From Bryopsis sp. KO-2023 (Eukaryota > Chlorophyta > Ulvophyceae > Bryopsidales > Bryopsidaceae), in contig BSYQ01000007.1 of the NCBI GenBank assembly GCA_030272585.1, forward strand, positions 3,538,001 through 3,602,000: DNA of 64,000 nt, given 5' to 3'. The stretch's first letter is position 1. Every line of letters begins with the position of its first letter. Below, piece after piece: positions 38,740-51,506 of the stretch. Below the pieces are notes generated by a model. The model made no database searches. It had not been told where the DNA came from and worked only from the letters and a program-made list of their open reading frames with translations. The position numbers and the translations under genes were made by a program.

Positions 38740-41700
38740 AAAAGGTTGGGAGTACACAGTCTGTGTGGAAATGTATGTACTGATGGGGAAAACCAGATTC
38801 ACTTATTGAATTCTGGTTATAAAAAAAAAAAAAAAAAATGTGTCAAAAAAAAAGAAACCTTTTTAGGGAAAAAGGTTGGGAGTACACAGTCTGTGTGGAA
38901 ATGTATGTACTGATGGGGAAAACCAGATTCACTTATTGAATTCTGGTTATAAAAAAAAAAAAAAAAAAAAGTGTCAAAAAAAAAGGAAACCTTTTTAGGG
39001 AAAAAGGTTGGGAGTACACAGTCAGGGTGCAAATGTATGTACTGATGGGGAAAACCAGATTCACTTATTGAATTCTGGTTATAAAAAAAAAAAAAAAATG
39101 TCAAAAAAAAAGGAAACCTTTTTCAGGGAAAAAGGTTGGGAGTACACAGTCTGTGTGGAAATGTATGTACTGATGGGGAAAACCAGATTCACTTATTGAA
39201 TTCTGGTTATAAAAAAAAAAAAAAAAAAAAGTGTCAAAAAAAAAGGAAACCTTTTTAGGGAAAAAGGTTGGGAGTACACAGTCAGGGTGCAAATGTATGT
39301 ACTGATGGGGAAAACCAGATTCACTTATTGAATTCTGGTTATAAAAAAATAAAAAATAAAAATGTGTCAAAAAAAAAGGAAACCTTTTTAGGGAAAAAGG
39401 TTGGGAGTACACAGTCAGGGTGCAAATGTATGTACTGATGGGGAAAACCAGATTCACTTATTGAATTCTGGTTATAAAAAAAAAAAAAAAATGTCAAAAA
39501 AAAAGGAAACCTTTTTCAGGGAAAAAGGTTGGGAGTACACAGTCTGTGTGGAAATGTATGTACTGATGGGGAAAACCAGATTCACTTATTGAATTCTGGT
39601 TATAAAAAAAAAAAAAAAAAAAAGTGTCAAAAAAAAAGGAAACCTTTTTAGGGAAAAAGGTTGGGAGTACACAGTCAGGGTGCAAATGTATGTACTGATG
39701 GGGAAAACCAGATTCACTTATTGAATTCTGGTTATAAAAAAAAAAAAAAAATGTCAAAAAAAAAGGAAACCTTTTTCAGGGAAAAAGGTTGGGAGTACAC
39801 AGTCTGTGTGGAAATGTATGTACTGATGGGGAAAACCAGATTCACTTATTGAATTCTGGTTATAAAAAAAAAAAAAAAAAAAAGTGTCAAAAAAAAAGGA
39901 AACCTTTTTGGGGAAAAAGGTTGGGAGTACACAGTCTGTGTGCAAATGTATGTATTGATGGGGAAAACCAGCTTCACTTATTGAGTTCTGGTTATTAAAA
40001 AAAAAAAAATGTCAAAAAAAAAGGAAACCTTTTTCAGGGAAAAAGGTTGGGAGTACACAGTCTGTGTGGAAATGTATGTACTGATGGGGAAAACCAGATT
40101 CACTTATTGAATTCTGGTTATAAAAAAAAAAAAAAAAAATGTGTCAAAAAAAAAGAAACCTTTTTAGGGAAAAAGGTTGGGAGTACACAGTCTGTGTGGA
40201 AATGTATGTACTGATGGGGAAAACCAGATTCACTTATTGAATTCTGGTTATAAAAAAAAAAAAAAAAAAAAGTGTCAAAAAAAAAGGAAACCTTTTTAGG
40301 GAAAAAGGTTGGGAGTACACAGTCAGGGTGCAAATGTATGTACTGATGGGGAAAACCAGATTCACTTATTGAATTCTGGTTATAAAAAAAAAAAAAAAAA
40401 AAAGTGTCAAAAAAAAAGGAAACCTTTTTAGGGAAAAAGGTTGGGAGTACACAGTCAGGGTGCAAATGTATGTACTGATGGGGAAAACCAGATTCACTTA
40501 TTGAATTCTGGTTATAAAAAAATAAAAAATAAAAATGTGTCAAAAAAAAAGGAAACCTTTTTAGGGAAAAAGGTTGGGAGTACACAGTCTGTGTGGAAAT
40601 GTATGTACTGATGGGGAAAACCAGATTCACTTATTGAATTCTGGTTATAAAAAAAAAAAAAAAAAAAAGTGTCAAAAAAAAAGGAAACCTTTTTAGGGAA
40701 AAAGGTTGGGAGTACACAGTCAGGGTGCAAATGTATGTACTGATGGGGAAAACCAGATTCACTTATTGAATTCTGGTTATAAAAAAAAAAAAAAAAAAAA
40801 GTGTCAAAAAAAAAGGAAACCTTTTTAGGGAAAAAGGTTGGGAGTACACAGTCAGGGTGCAAATGTATGTACTGATGGGGAAAACCAGATTCACTTATTG
40901 AATTCTGGTTATAAAAAAATAAAAAATAAAAATGTGTCAAAAAAAAAGGAAACCTTTTTAGGGAAAAAGGTTGGGAGTACACAGTCTGTGTGGAAATGTA
41001 TGTACTGATGGGGAAAACCAGATTCACTTATTGAATTCTGGTTATAAAAAAAAAAAAAAAAAAAAGTGTCAAAAAAAAAGGAAACCTTTTTAGGGAAAAA
41101 GGTTGGGAGTACACAGTCAGGGTGCAAATGTATGTACTGATGGGGAAAACCAGATTCACTTATTGAATTCTGGTTATAAAAAAAAAAAAAAAATGTCAAA
41201 AAAAAAGGAAACCTTTTTCAGGGAAAAAGGTTGGGAGTACACAGTCTGTGTGCAAATGTATGTATTGATGGGGAAAACCAGCTTCACTTATTGAATTCTG
41301 GTTATTTAAAAAAAAAAAAAAAAAAGTGTCAAAAAAAAAGGAAACCTTTTTGGGGAAAAAGGTTGGGAGTACACAGTCTGTGTGCAAATGTATGTACTGA
41401 TGGGGAAAACCAGATTCACTTATTGAATTCTGGTTATAAAAAAAAAAAAAAAATGTCAAAAAAAAAGGAAACCTTTTTCAGGGAAAAAGGTTGGGAGTAC
41501 ACAGTCTGTGTGCAAATGTATGTATTGATGGGGAAAACCAGCTTCACTTATTGAATTCTGGTTATTTAAAAAAAAAAAAAAAAAAGTGTCAAAAAAAAAG
41601 GAAACCTTTTTGGGGAAAAAGGTTGGGAGTACACAGTCTGTGTGCAAATGTATGTATTGATGGGGAAAACCAGCTTCACTTATTGAGTTCTGGTTATTAA

Positions 41701-41960
41701 AAAAAAAAAAATGTCAAAAAAAAAGGAAACCTTTTTCAGGGAAAAAGGTTGGGAGTACACAGTCTGTGTGCAAATGTATATATTGATGGGGAAAACCAGC
41801 TTCACTTATTGAATTCTGGTTATTAAAAAAAAAAAAAAAAGTGTCAAAAAAAAAGGAAACCTTTTTCAGGGAAAAAGGTTGGGAGTACACAGTCTGTGTG
41901 CAAATGTATGTATTGATGGGGAAAACCAGCTTCACTTATTGAATTCTGGTTATAAAAAAA
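38740..41960. repeat. 25-copy ~131-bp satellite array
   Basis: Units of about 124-134 bp, each with AAAAAGGTTGGGAGTACACA, a variable GTCTGTGTGGAAATG / GTCAGGGTGCAAATG / GTCTGTGTGCAAATG segment, GATGGGGAAAACCAGATTCA, TTGAATTCTGGTTAT and two A-runs. Length differences come mostly from the A-runs. Each junction forms a 9-bp hairpin (AACCTTTTT-AGGG-AAAAAGGTT), and AACCAGA/TCTGGTT forms a second. Variants alternate, including a three-unit higher-order block (~395 bp) repeated at about 40170-40960; the last six units form a more homogeneous third variant with GCTTC for GATTC. Frames that stay open here are repeat by-products. Confidence 0.97.
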
Positions 41961-42223
41961 AAACTTCTGTTGAAAAGGAAAAAAAAATGCTGGGTGGGAC
42001 ATTATAAAATATGTTGTATGAATCTCAGGGGAAAAAACTGGTAAAAAAATTGTGGTGTGGGGAAACTTGAACCATAAGATAAGGGCCGCGTGATCACCCG
42101 TATTTTCGATGATTTGAAAAAAAGTGAGGCTGGCCAGCCATGTTGGAGAAATACAGATTGCTTAGAAGGAGGAGGGAAACACTATTTTTTGATTCATTAT
42201 GATTCTTGATTTTTATTTTTATT
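41961..42223. other. Unique spacer between two tandem arrays
   Basis: No gene or repeat recognised. Confidence 0.4.
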
Positions 42224-42625
42224 TTTCTTCGGAGGGTTTTTCTGGGACATTTTCCCAGATTCTTTATTTTTCTTCGGAGAAAAATTTCGGGGACATTTTT
42301 CCAGATTCTTTATTTTTCTTCGGAGGAATTTTCGGGGACATTTTTCCAAATTCTTTATTCTTCTTTGGAGGATTTTTCGGGGACATTTTTCCAAATTCTT
42401 TATTTTTCTTCGGAGAAATTTTCCGGGGACATTTTTCCAGATTTTTTATTTTTCTTCGGAGGAATTTTCGGGGACATTTTTCCAAATTCTTTATTTTTCT
42501 TCGGAGGAATTTTCCGGGGACATTCTTCCAAATTCTTTATTTTTCTTTGGAGGATTTTTCGGGGACATTTTTCCAGATTCCTTATTTTTCTTCGGAGGAT
42601 TTTTCGGGGATATTTTTTCAAAGAT
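42224..42625. repeat. 45-bp minisatellite, about 9 copies
   Basis: Unit is close to TTTTTCCAAATTCTTTATTT followed by TTCTTCGGAGGAATTTTCGGGGACA. The 45-bp period is a multiple of three, so several frames on both strands stay open through it. No start context or family supports a protein. Confidence 0.93.
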
Positions 42626-44037
42626 TTTTCATTTTTTCATTCTTCTGATGACATAAAAGAGATAATGGGAAAAAACTTGGAAAAAGCCGGGAGTTTCGTA
42701 TTTCAAGAAGAGGAAGCTCCCTCCCCCTAGCCTCCCTCAAGACTTCGGCCCCCTTCCATGCCCAAGGGGCGACCTTGGTTGGTGCACTTCCGACCTCTTT
42801 TAGAGCGAGGGGGTGCACCAATCAGGAATCATCTATTAACTTGGGACATGGTTGGCACAAAGCCGCGGTGGTAGGGTGGCAAAAGGGGGGGGTGGTTTTC
42901 TCCTCCTGAAATAGGAGACTCCCAGTTTTTCTAGGATTGGAAAAAAACAGATTATTATGATGTGATGAAGGATGATTCTTGTAAACAATGTGGATTCATT
43001 ATTGAGGAAAGAGTTGGCTGGATTTTGCATGTATGTGTCTTTTTCACAGTTTCATTTTTTAATCGAAAATTCCATTTCAAAGAAGCAAAAAGGAAGGGCA
43101 GTATTTATGTGCCACTAATAGAGATCCTGTGCTCTTGTGTATTCGAAACAAAAATTAAGGCAGTGTTTATTCAGGAGTTTACATATGCAGCCGGTTTCTT
43201 CTTTTAAAACATAAAGAAAATTGGGTCAACGGAACTTTCTCTGCTGGTGTGACTGAAGAGAGCAGTCTCTAGTCATCCACCAAATCCATAACTGACCATT
43301 CCTGCTTTCAAGCAAAACCAGAAAGAGATCCCTGGTTGCAGCTATCTTCAATGTAAGCCAACTCCTAACATTCTCCTGCTTTAAATGGATTTTCACATCA
43401 AGACAGCAGGATCTTGCTGCCACTACATTCACTGGAAAATTTGCACTCCCATGTGAAATGTAAATGTGATCGATATCGCAACCAGTTCTGGGGGGAAAGC
43501 TTTATCATCTCTTTTCATTTTTTTTCCTGAGATAGAACCATAATTACTGGAAAAGAACATCACACTCATTTCCGAGTGCAGCAATAAAACCGTGTCCCCT
43601 GCACTTGAACCCCCACAGTTTTGCGCTATGGATTTCATGGGTAAGAATCTTTAAATAATGCCCATGCCTCCATAACAACATTGAAAAAATTGAGTCCAGT
43701 CCAAATCCTGATGAGGTCAAATTCATACTATAATAACCTCAATGTTCCCCTCGAAAAAAAACCCCCCAAACTGCAAAAAAGGCCAGCAACTTTTCCATTA
43801 ACCAAGCATCTCTGCGTCGCCAATCCGAAGAATAAGAGAGGCTTTGAAAAACTCCCCAGAATCGTTGGGGGTTAGTTTGCTCATCTTCCCCACATCACCG
43901 AAACAAAGCTAGCAGCAGGTGTTTCGAAGTCTCGGAAAAACAGCACCCATCAGAATGATGCCCAGCGAATAGTGGTGGTCTGGATGCACCAAATAGGCTT
44001 TCTTCTTATCGAGTTTCGGCCCCACGTGACGCACGCT
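42626..44037. other. Gap with no recognised gene
   Basis: No splice-consistent coding exon seen. It contains the 3' flank of the minus-strand hydrolase gene. Confidence 0.4.
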
Positions 44038-46636
44038 TCAGCACAGTTCGCCCTCCCACATTGGAATGACTTCCTGGCTTCCATACCACGGGGTTCTGGA
44101 GCCTGGCCCATGAAATACACCATCCAGCAAAATGTGTTTGGATGCTGGCAAAAGTCCTGTTTCCAAGGGACACACCCCATCCCCTAGCACTTCCCCCACT
44201 CCACAATTCGCCTGCAACCAACCCCCAAAAGATGATCCATCAACAAACTCCGCTGACTTCAAATGCCACGTACAGAACAGACATAACGAACAAAACCTTC
44301 AAGAAAATCGGACATTGATGTGACATCGGTCAATCCCACATCGTTTGCATGGTCGATCGGATGGCTCCAGGTTTCAGCACGGGGGAAAAGGAATAAATCG
44401 ATGGCTTAAAGGTTAAGCATTCACCTTGTATGATGTGTGTGCGAATGCTTTTCGGGCCACCTCGTCTGGAACCCCTCCTTGGGTGAACAAGTACTTTATC
44501 CGATCTTCGAAAGATAATGGCTTGCCTGCATTAGAAAAAATTACAAATAATAATGTGTTGTGTGAAACTGTCCACGTGATTTAACGCAATTTAATTTTTT
44601 CAGTTGGCTTTTTCAGATATTGTTGGGGATTTTCCCCGCAAGACAAAGAATCGAAATGTAAAATTCACAATTCCATGTGAAAAAGACAAAAAAAATCCAA
44701 ATTATGATGAATCTCTTACGATTCCTGCAAAATGATTTTGATTATAAAGTTGACCGCCTCAAAAATGCAGACCTCCACATTTCCCACCACTCCACCAATT
44801 TATCCAAATTAACTACCCCCCCCCCCAAAAAAAAAAAAAAAGAAAGAAAAGAAAACTGATCGAGTCAAGAATTGTCAATCCCCTTCCAATGTGAGGGAAA
44901 AAGACCCTGCCTGTTGTGAGCTTCCCCATCACTGACACGATTTTGACATTCTCGAAAGCTTTTCCATCGGGATAAAAATGATTGGTGAAACGGAGGCTGC
45001 TGCCAGGAATCCCCTCCGGTAAGTCGAGCTGTTCATCGACCATGACTTTTTCCTACGCCCACCGAAATGATATTTATTTCGGGGGGTCCTAACTGTGCAC
45101 AGCAACCACGAGACATTGTCAAAGCATTAACACTACAAAGACAAAAAAATATATAGGAGGAAAGTCTGACTGGAATGCATGGCAGCTGCAAACAAAACAA
45201 AAAATAAAAATTGGGTGTGCTGAGGAAGAGAGGGGGAAAACAATTCCAGTCTTGTTTTGTCAATTTTAAATTTGGGCCGGCGCTGATCGCCATTCAGATG
45301 CTGGGATCCATGTCTTGACCGTGCAGGTACATTTCTTAATTAACTCTGGAGTGTTCTGCGTTGTTTGCAAATTCGAAAAAAAAAAACTCTGTCACTTTTG
45401 CCTCCCCAAACAGCTTCATTGAAAAAGGCTATTATCCAGGGGGGGGTGGTAACGCTTCCCGTACGAAAAATACAAAAGACAGCATGGCGCGAAAATATTT
45501 TACATCAGTTTTGTTTGATATCTTGAGAATGTTTTTGTTAGTCCAATCCAGAAACAAAAAAGAAAATGGAGAAAAAAAAATTGTCTGATAGTACCTCTAT
45601 TCTCCCAAACGGGTACTGCTCGAGGGAAAGATGTGGGGTCCCGAGCGTGACCAAGGATTTCACTTTCTCATTTTTCGAGAAGACTTGACCTGGAAAAAGA
45701 CCATCAGGTTTGTTAATCAAACATAAAGGCATTGAAATCCTGGATCCCACAAACACAATTTCCTGAATTCATGGATTCCGTGAATTGCTCCCAGAAAAGA
45801 ACAATTCTTTAATTCACGCTGAGATTGATTTGAGTACACATCTCAAAAAAGATGTGTACTAAAAAAAACAACCCTGAGTTAACAAAAATTGTGGGTTTTA
45901 GATATTCATTGGACGGCACCCACCCACCCACCTTGGTATGGAACGCTGCCTAAACAAATTCGTGCAATCCATCCTCCAGCTGAATGGCCCACCTTCAAAT
46001 AATCCGCCACATCAAACACTCAAAATCAACACCAAACAAGGCTCTGATGACTCATCCTTGCAACAACTTCTTTGCTGAAAAAAATCATGGTGAGGTTCAG
46101 TGAACCCCTGGGAAAACACCTCCCCTGCCGTCTAATAATCCACCCCCCTCCCCCCTTTTTTCAATTTCTGCTTTTTCTATCGCTTTCAAAAAGGATGTGT
46201 ACGTTTTATTCAACCAGAAACCCCCAGACAAATTCCACAGAATAAGGAGGTATAAGTTGTTATTTTTTATAAAATATATAAAAAGAATATTTTCATTGGG
46301 GGTACCAGAGCAAGAGGTCCATATCGACCGTGCAATTCGTCAATGGCGTCCGCTAGCTTTTCCACATAAAACTCATAGCTTCCTCCCCATAACGTCGGGT
46401 ACCACTCTGACGATTCCAAAGCCAATACTTCTGCACAAACACCGACCAAATTCAAGATCACCTTTTCTTTAAAAACCCCATACAGCATAATCCAAGGTTG
46501 AAAGAGGATCGCATATGATTGGGTTGCTCAGCCGTACCAGCGATGTAACCCCGTTTTTTGAGGTCATCTGCGAATTGTTGATAGCTCTCTGCACCAGAAA
46601 GAAATCCAGGCAAAACCAGCACCGGCGATGGATCAC
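44038..46636 (-). CDS. Alpha/beta hydrolase, chloroplast/cyanobacterial lipase-like type
   Basis: Seven minus-strand exons join in phase: 46636-46538, 46430-46306, 45992-45932, 45689-45595, 45052-44906, 44520-44425 and 44211-44038 (stop TGA). The order of motifs matches a serine-hydrolase family found in cyanobacteria and plastid-bearing eukaryotes: PVLVLPGFLSGAESYQQFAD, ESSEWYPTLWGGSYEFY, the nucleophile elbow GHSAGGW (45932-45992), SLVTLGTPHLSLEQYPFG, SSLRFTNHFYPD, then GEVLGDGVCP with the likely catalytic Asp and LLDGVFHGPG with the likely His. Substrate unknown, probably a lipid ester. The N-terminal exon is not fixed: an acceptor precedes 46636, and any transit peptide would be in an upstream exon, perhaps around 46960-47150. 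The start of the 44520 exon could also be 44525. Confidence 0.82.
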
Positions 46637-47625
46637 CTGAAATCAGCAATTGTAAGCATTCATTCCATTTTGGGGTCGGTTTTTCCCACCCCAATGACAT
46701 ATCACACTTCGGAATCAGTTTGTGTTTTCCTTCACTACTTTCTTCCAAGAATATTTTTTTCAAAAGTGTACATTGCATTTCAGCAATGTCTTAGCCTATA
46801 TTAAAAAATGGCAATCTAAGTAAAAATAAAAGTGTGAGATTGCCATATTTTAAAACGACCATGCAGTTGGTTGGAATAATAAAAAAATGAAGGGTCCATC
46901 GACTCATTCGTAATTTCAAAAAAAGAAGAGTCTATTGAACAAATTTTCATAGAAATGCCTGGGCACCATTCCAGGAAAACTCCCCCACCCTTTGACAAGC
47001 CAGATTCTGTTGCTTTGGAAATGCATCGCTGTCTCGGCCTGATTTTTCCCCGGATGATTTGGCTCGACCAACGACTGGGCCGTTCGAACCCCGATAACGT
47101 CACCACTCTTCTTCCATCAAAACACTGCCCCATCCCCCCTTCTTCCCCGCACAATCTATGTCAAGCTTGTATCGATTTTATATTGGTATGAACTGCTTCT
47201 GTGCGACCTCGATTCCGTCCATGAAGTCACCACAATCGCTCGGATCCCAAACCAATAATCGAATCAGTTGGGGGGTGCGGTGGGGATTTCCCTCGCCTGA
47301 GTGGTTGCTTTTGAGGGGGGATCTGTCACGATGCCAGCCTCAGCAGAGAATCCGTTGGCTGACGACTGATCAAGACAGTTTCGCGGTCCTTTCTGATGAA
47401 GTGACAATTTTTTGTCTTTTTTTTTTGGCTGAACTCCTTCGATTTTGTTCCCCGCCTTTCGTCCATTCGTTTTCGTCGACTCGACCGTGTTGAACCTGTG
47501 TTTCCCTCCCCCACCCTCCTCCTCCATTGATGTCGCGCTGCTGCCGGCGATCTTGATCCTCCGATCGTTGATCACAACACAGAAAAAAAGAAGAGCCGCC
47601 TTAAAGAAGCAAAATCGTAGAAAGC
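46637..47625. other. Divergent region between hydrolase and lycopene cyclase genes
   Basis: It should contain both promoters and the missing first exon(s) of the hydrolase. A minus-strand frame (about 47154-46957) could encode a Ser/Arg-rich leader, but I could not join it in phase. Confidence 0.35.
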
Positions 47626-50600
47626 ATGCATGCCCATGGTTTGTCAGCTGGTCCTGGCCCATCGCTAATGAATGGAAAACCAGACAGAATGCCTGGGGGC
47701 TTCATTTCCGGGATCCAGATGAGGATCATGGATCCCAAACCATTACATCATGTCCAAACATTGACTAAGCGACAAAGGGGGAAATTTGGGGGAGATCTGG
47801 TCAGCAAAGCTCTGCCAGAATCGACGATGGAGGATCGACTTTCTGAAACGATCGGATCGGACATCAATGGGAAAAGAAGCGGTCCTCTGGATGTGCTGGT
47901 GGCGGGAGGGGGGCCTTCCGGTCTTGCATTAGCAGCTGCCATGTCGGGGTCCGGAATGAGGGTGGGGCTGGTGGATCCTGCCTTGATGTCCGATTTCTCG
48001 AACAACTATGGAGTGTGGGTGGATGAATTTGAGGCGATAGGTATGGAAGCGGGATGATGGATCTGAAAATTTCCGTGTTGCTGGAAGGGTATGCTGATGG
48101 GTATTTCTTGGAAAGCCCACATTGGTGTCACCTTGAAATCTGCAAACTAGTGGAATGGCATCCAATCTTACAAACGCCATTTTTCTGATGAATCTGTTAA
48201 TTTTGAAAAGAAGGGTGGGGGAGGGAGGGGGGAGAAAAGGTGATTCAGACACCAGCTTCATTTGTGCACGCCATGTGTTATTTCTTAAAATTTACATTTT
48301 CCTTATCCAATGTCTTTTTTGACATCAAATCTTCCTGCACATCATGATATATCGATCCATTTCTGATATATTTTTGTCTTTTGTTTTTTTCTGGGGTTCT
48401 TTTCACTAGGTTTCGAAGATTGCCTGTCGTGTGTGTGGCCGAGTGCAAAGGTCATTTTTGACGACGAGGATTGCGACCGGCACTTGAACCGGGCCTACGG
48501 TCAAGTGGACAAAAAAAAGCTGAAGGGGAAACTGATGGAGAGATGCATGGAGAACGGTGTCGAATTTCGACAAGGGCAGGTCAAATCGGTGGAGAACTGT
48601 GGGCGATTCAGCACTGCGGTATGCAACGATGACATGAGGCGAGTCAACAGTAAATTTTTGCATTATTTTTTCTTGAACAATTGTTGAAGAAAAACAACAA
48701 CATTGTTTATTGTTTTTCTTGGGGGGGGAGGGGGGGTGCACAGAAACAGAAACAGAAATTACATCTTAGGGGGGGGAGAAATGCCATCATTATACGTGAG
48801 CGGGATTCCTTTCGAATTTCCATTTCAGAGGAAATGAAAATTCAAAATTTGGTTGCCATGCCTGATGCCGGCAAACATAGGTTTTGTATTGTTTCGTAAA
48901 TAAGAAATTGACTGGAGCTGACTGCCTTTTTTATGTTGCTAGGATTGATGCTTTTCTCGTAGTGGATGCCACCGGTTTTGCACGGCGGTTGTTAGAGTTC
49001 AATTCCCCAGATAAGAAACTCGATTCAGCGAAGGTTGCCCCTGGATATCAGGTGGGCATTTGAGGGTGAAAATATCCTTTCAAGAAATGCCCAGAGGAAC
49101 AAGCATTCTGTAAAGAAATGTCCGATACAGTGTGCCGCTGCAATTTTCATTTTTTACGTTTCTTGGTTTCATATTTTTTTTCGCCAGATTTCAAAAATGA
49201 GCATTCTCTCGAAATATCTGCCTCGATATATTTATATTATCGTTTGGACTTTTTTGAAAAAAATGGAGTAATAAAGTGGAGGTTTATCCAGGTGACGTAT
49301 GGTATTTTGGCGGAAGTGGAGAGCCATCCTTACAACAGCTCCGAAGAAATGGTCCTCATGGATTGGAGGAGCAGCCATTTGTCGAGGGATCAGTATCGGG
49401 GCAACGAGCTGGAGCCTTCGTTTCTTTACGTAATGCCATTTTCGGACACTCTCATTTTCCTGGAGGAAACCAGCTTGGTCGACAGGCCTGCTGTTCGATC
49501 GGAGGACCTCAAGGAGCGACTCCAGCAAAGGATGGCATCTTTGAATATCAAGGTGGGGGCCCGCTTTTTTTTTCTCCCTCTGTGGGTGGCACTGTGCTTT
49601 TTTTTCCCCTGCTTTTTTTTCCAGGGCATGTTTGCTGCTAAAGATACCTTCTTACGTGGTCGATCGGAATTTGTTTTTGTTCAACCCCATGTGATCAGGT
49701 GGTGAATGTCTTGGAGGAAGAGCGGGCCATGATCCCAATGGGGGGTGCTTTGCCGGTGATCCCTCAGCCAGTGTTGGGTGTGGGTGGCTCCGCAGGGATG
49801 GTTCACCCCTCCACAGGATATATGATCGCCAGAGCTGTTGAGGTTGCCCCAGACATCGCTAAAATAATAAAGCCTCTCATTCAACGTGCTAAGGTGGGTT
49901 GCAGCTTGCATATGTTCAGATCCCACATCACTCTTTTTCATTCTGCCCAGAAAAAAAACAGAAAAAACAAAACAGAAAAAAACAAAACAGTTGAATTGTT
50001 AAAATTTTAAAACAGCACAAAAAATGCTGCAGTAATTGGGAAGCAAACAGAACAGCACATTTCTTTTCCAGATATATCCTTTTGGTGTTGTTCAAGGTAT
50101 CAAATGGGAGGTGTCGACGATCCAGACAAAAAGCTAGCCTTTGGTTGCTAATTTGGCTCGGATCGATCTGAATTTTTTTTGCTCTCTCTCTTTCTTTCTT
50201 CCTGTTGATTTTGTCGATCGAACCCAAAAGGCTGGGTGGTTGGAGGAGGAATCCTTTGCGGAAAGCTGTTGGGCAGCGGCCTGGCCGACGGATGAGCGGA
50301 GGCAATGGGACTTCATGAACCTCGGGATGCAAATTCTTTGTGAACTGGATCCCAAAGGCCTCCGAGATTTCTTCAAGGTGATGTTGTTGTTTTTTTTTGT
50401 TCTATTTAATCCCCTGAGAAAATGCTGATGGAAATCACCGTTTCATGCTCTCCTATGTGTTTTTCTGACGGGTTTTGTTTGGCCTCCTTATTTCCACCAG
50501 GCATTTTTCGCGTTGGAGGAATGGCTGTGGGGTGGCTATCTTTCGTGGAGGCTGTCTGGGATCCAGTGCGTTGTCATGGGTTTGTCGCTCCTGTCTGTAG

Positions 50601-50758
50601 CACCCAATCAGTTCAGAGTTCGGTTAATCTGGACCTCGCTCCCCTTCCTACCCGAGTTCATATCGGCCTGGGTGGCCAGCTTGTTCGTACTAAGGCCTTC
50701 TTCTGAGCAGTCCCTGAAACTCCAGGCTCAATGGCAGAAAAAAATGTCGAGGACCTGA
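47626..50758 (+). CDS. LCYB: Lycopene beta-cyclase, plastid
   Basis: Seven exons, 47626-48040, 48410-48638, 48943-49051, 49292-49552, 49699-49893, 50231-50377 and 50501-50758, give 537 aa. The enzyme makes beta-ionone rings at the ends of lycopene in the plastid membrane. Motifs: FAD-binding VLVAGGGPSGLALAAAMSGS, NNYGVWVDEFEAIG, VDATGFARR, GYQVTYGILAEVESHP, MDWRSSHL, FLEETSLVDRP, IPMGGALPVIPQPVLGVGGS, AGMVHPSTGYMIAR and the cyclase motif FFALEEWLW in the hydrophobic C terminus. GVWVDEFEA, GYQV and PMGGALPV favour beta- over epsilon-cyclase. About 85 residues before the FAD loop would include the transit peptide. Intron 2 appears to be GC-AG (AG|GCGAGT), the only join that keeps the conserved DAFLVVDATG frame. 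Confidence 0.93.
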
Positions 50759-51506
50759 CCTCATTGGAGTTGGAGATGTACAATTTTGACTCTAGTTTAT
50801 GATCCTTTATTTATTTTTTTGGTGGTTGTTGTTGTGGTAGGGAGTTTGCGTTGGTGTTTGAATGCTTGTATTATCTTGCACCCGTTTTCTGGACAGTGAG
50901 TGTAAATATGCCTGGATGTCAAATCCAAGAACTGTACAACTGGGGATGGACATACAGGAGCCGCCTTGCCCTACAAGCAAAAAAAAAAAAAAAAAGTGAA
51001 AGGTACCCACGTGTGACATAGAGTTCCAGCCAGGAAATGTTCCCCTGGCTAGGCTAGAAAAGGAATTGTCTGTTCAAGGGCTGTTTGCGTTGACGGGCCC
51101 CCACCAGTCAATTTTTTAGGGGTTTTCTTGGGGTTTTTTTTTTTCCAATTTGGGGTTTTGTTTTCATCTTCTGGGTTTTCAAATTTGGTGGTGGTTCGTT
51201 GGTGGGTGGTAGAATTACTTAGAATTGTCATGGACGTTTCTGTTTGGTTTTTTTCAAGGGCATAGTCTATTTTTACCAATCTCCGTCTAATTGCTGCGAT
51301 GTAATCATCGAAATCAAAGCCAGTGAAAAAAGAAACGAGGAAAAATCGTGCATGAAGCTATGATGACTCATCATTGATGAGTAGTTTCTGGTTTTCGTCC
51401 GAGTGTGTACGACACCACTGCCTCCCTGTAGCAGAACAGGGGACCTGGGTTCTCTTCTGGGTGTCTTGTTTTGGGAGAACGGAGTGGGGACAAAAAAAAC
51501 GTTCGG
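50759..51506. other. Intergenic between LCYB and RPB7
   Basis: No gene recognised; LCYB 3' UTR and RPB7 upstream region. Confidence 0.4.

Noticed and set aside
38817-41935. Open frames of 60-170 codons on both strands in the 131-bp array
   Set aside because: They repeat with the satellite unit, consist of Lys or Phe runs from A/T tracts, and have no codon bias or conserved start.
38740-42625. CRISPR array
   Set aside because: Repeats are contiguous, without unique spacers, and the genome is eukaryotic.
42197-42730. Long open frames with a 15-residue period (FFGGIFGDIFP type)
   Set aside because: Explained by the 45-bp minisatellite, whose period is a multiple of three.
47264-47662. Minus-strand frame of 132 codons opposite the LCYB upstream region
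   Set aside because: Composition is biased (Lys/Ser/Gly), no motif, and it could not be joined in phase to the hydrolase exons.
47626-50758. Lycopene epsilon-cyclase
   Set aside because: The GVWVDEFEA, GYQV, PMGGALPV and FFxLxxW segments match the beta-cyclase more closely.
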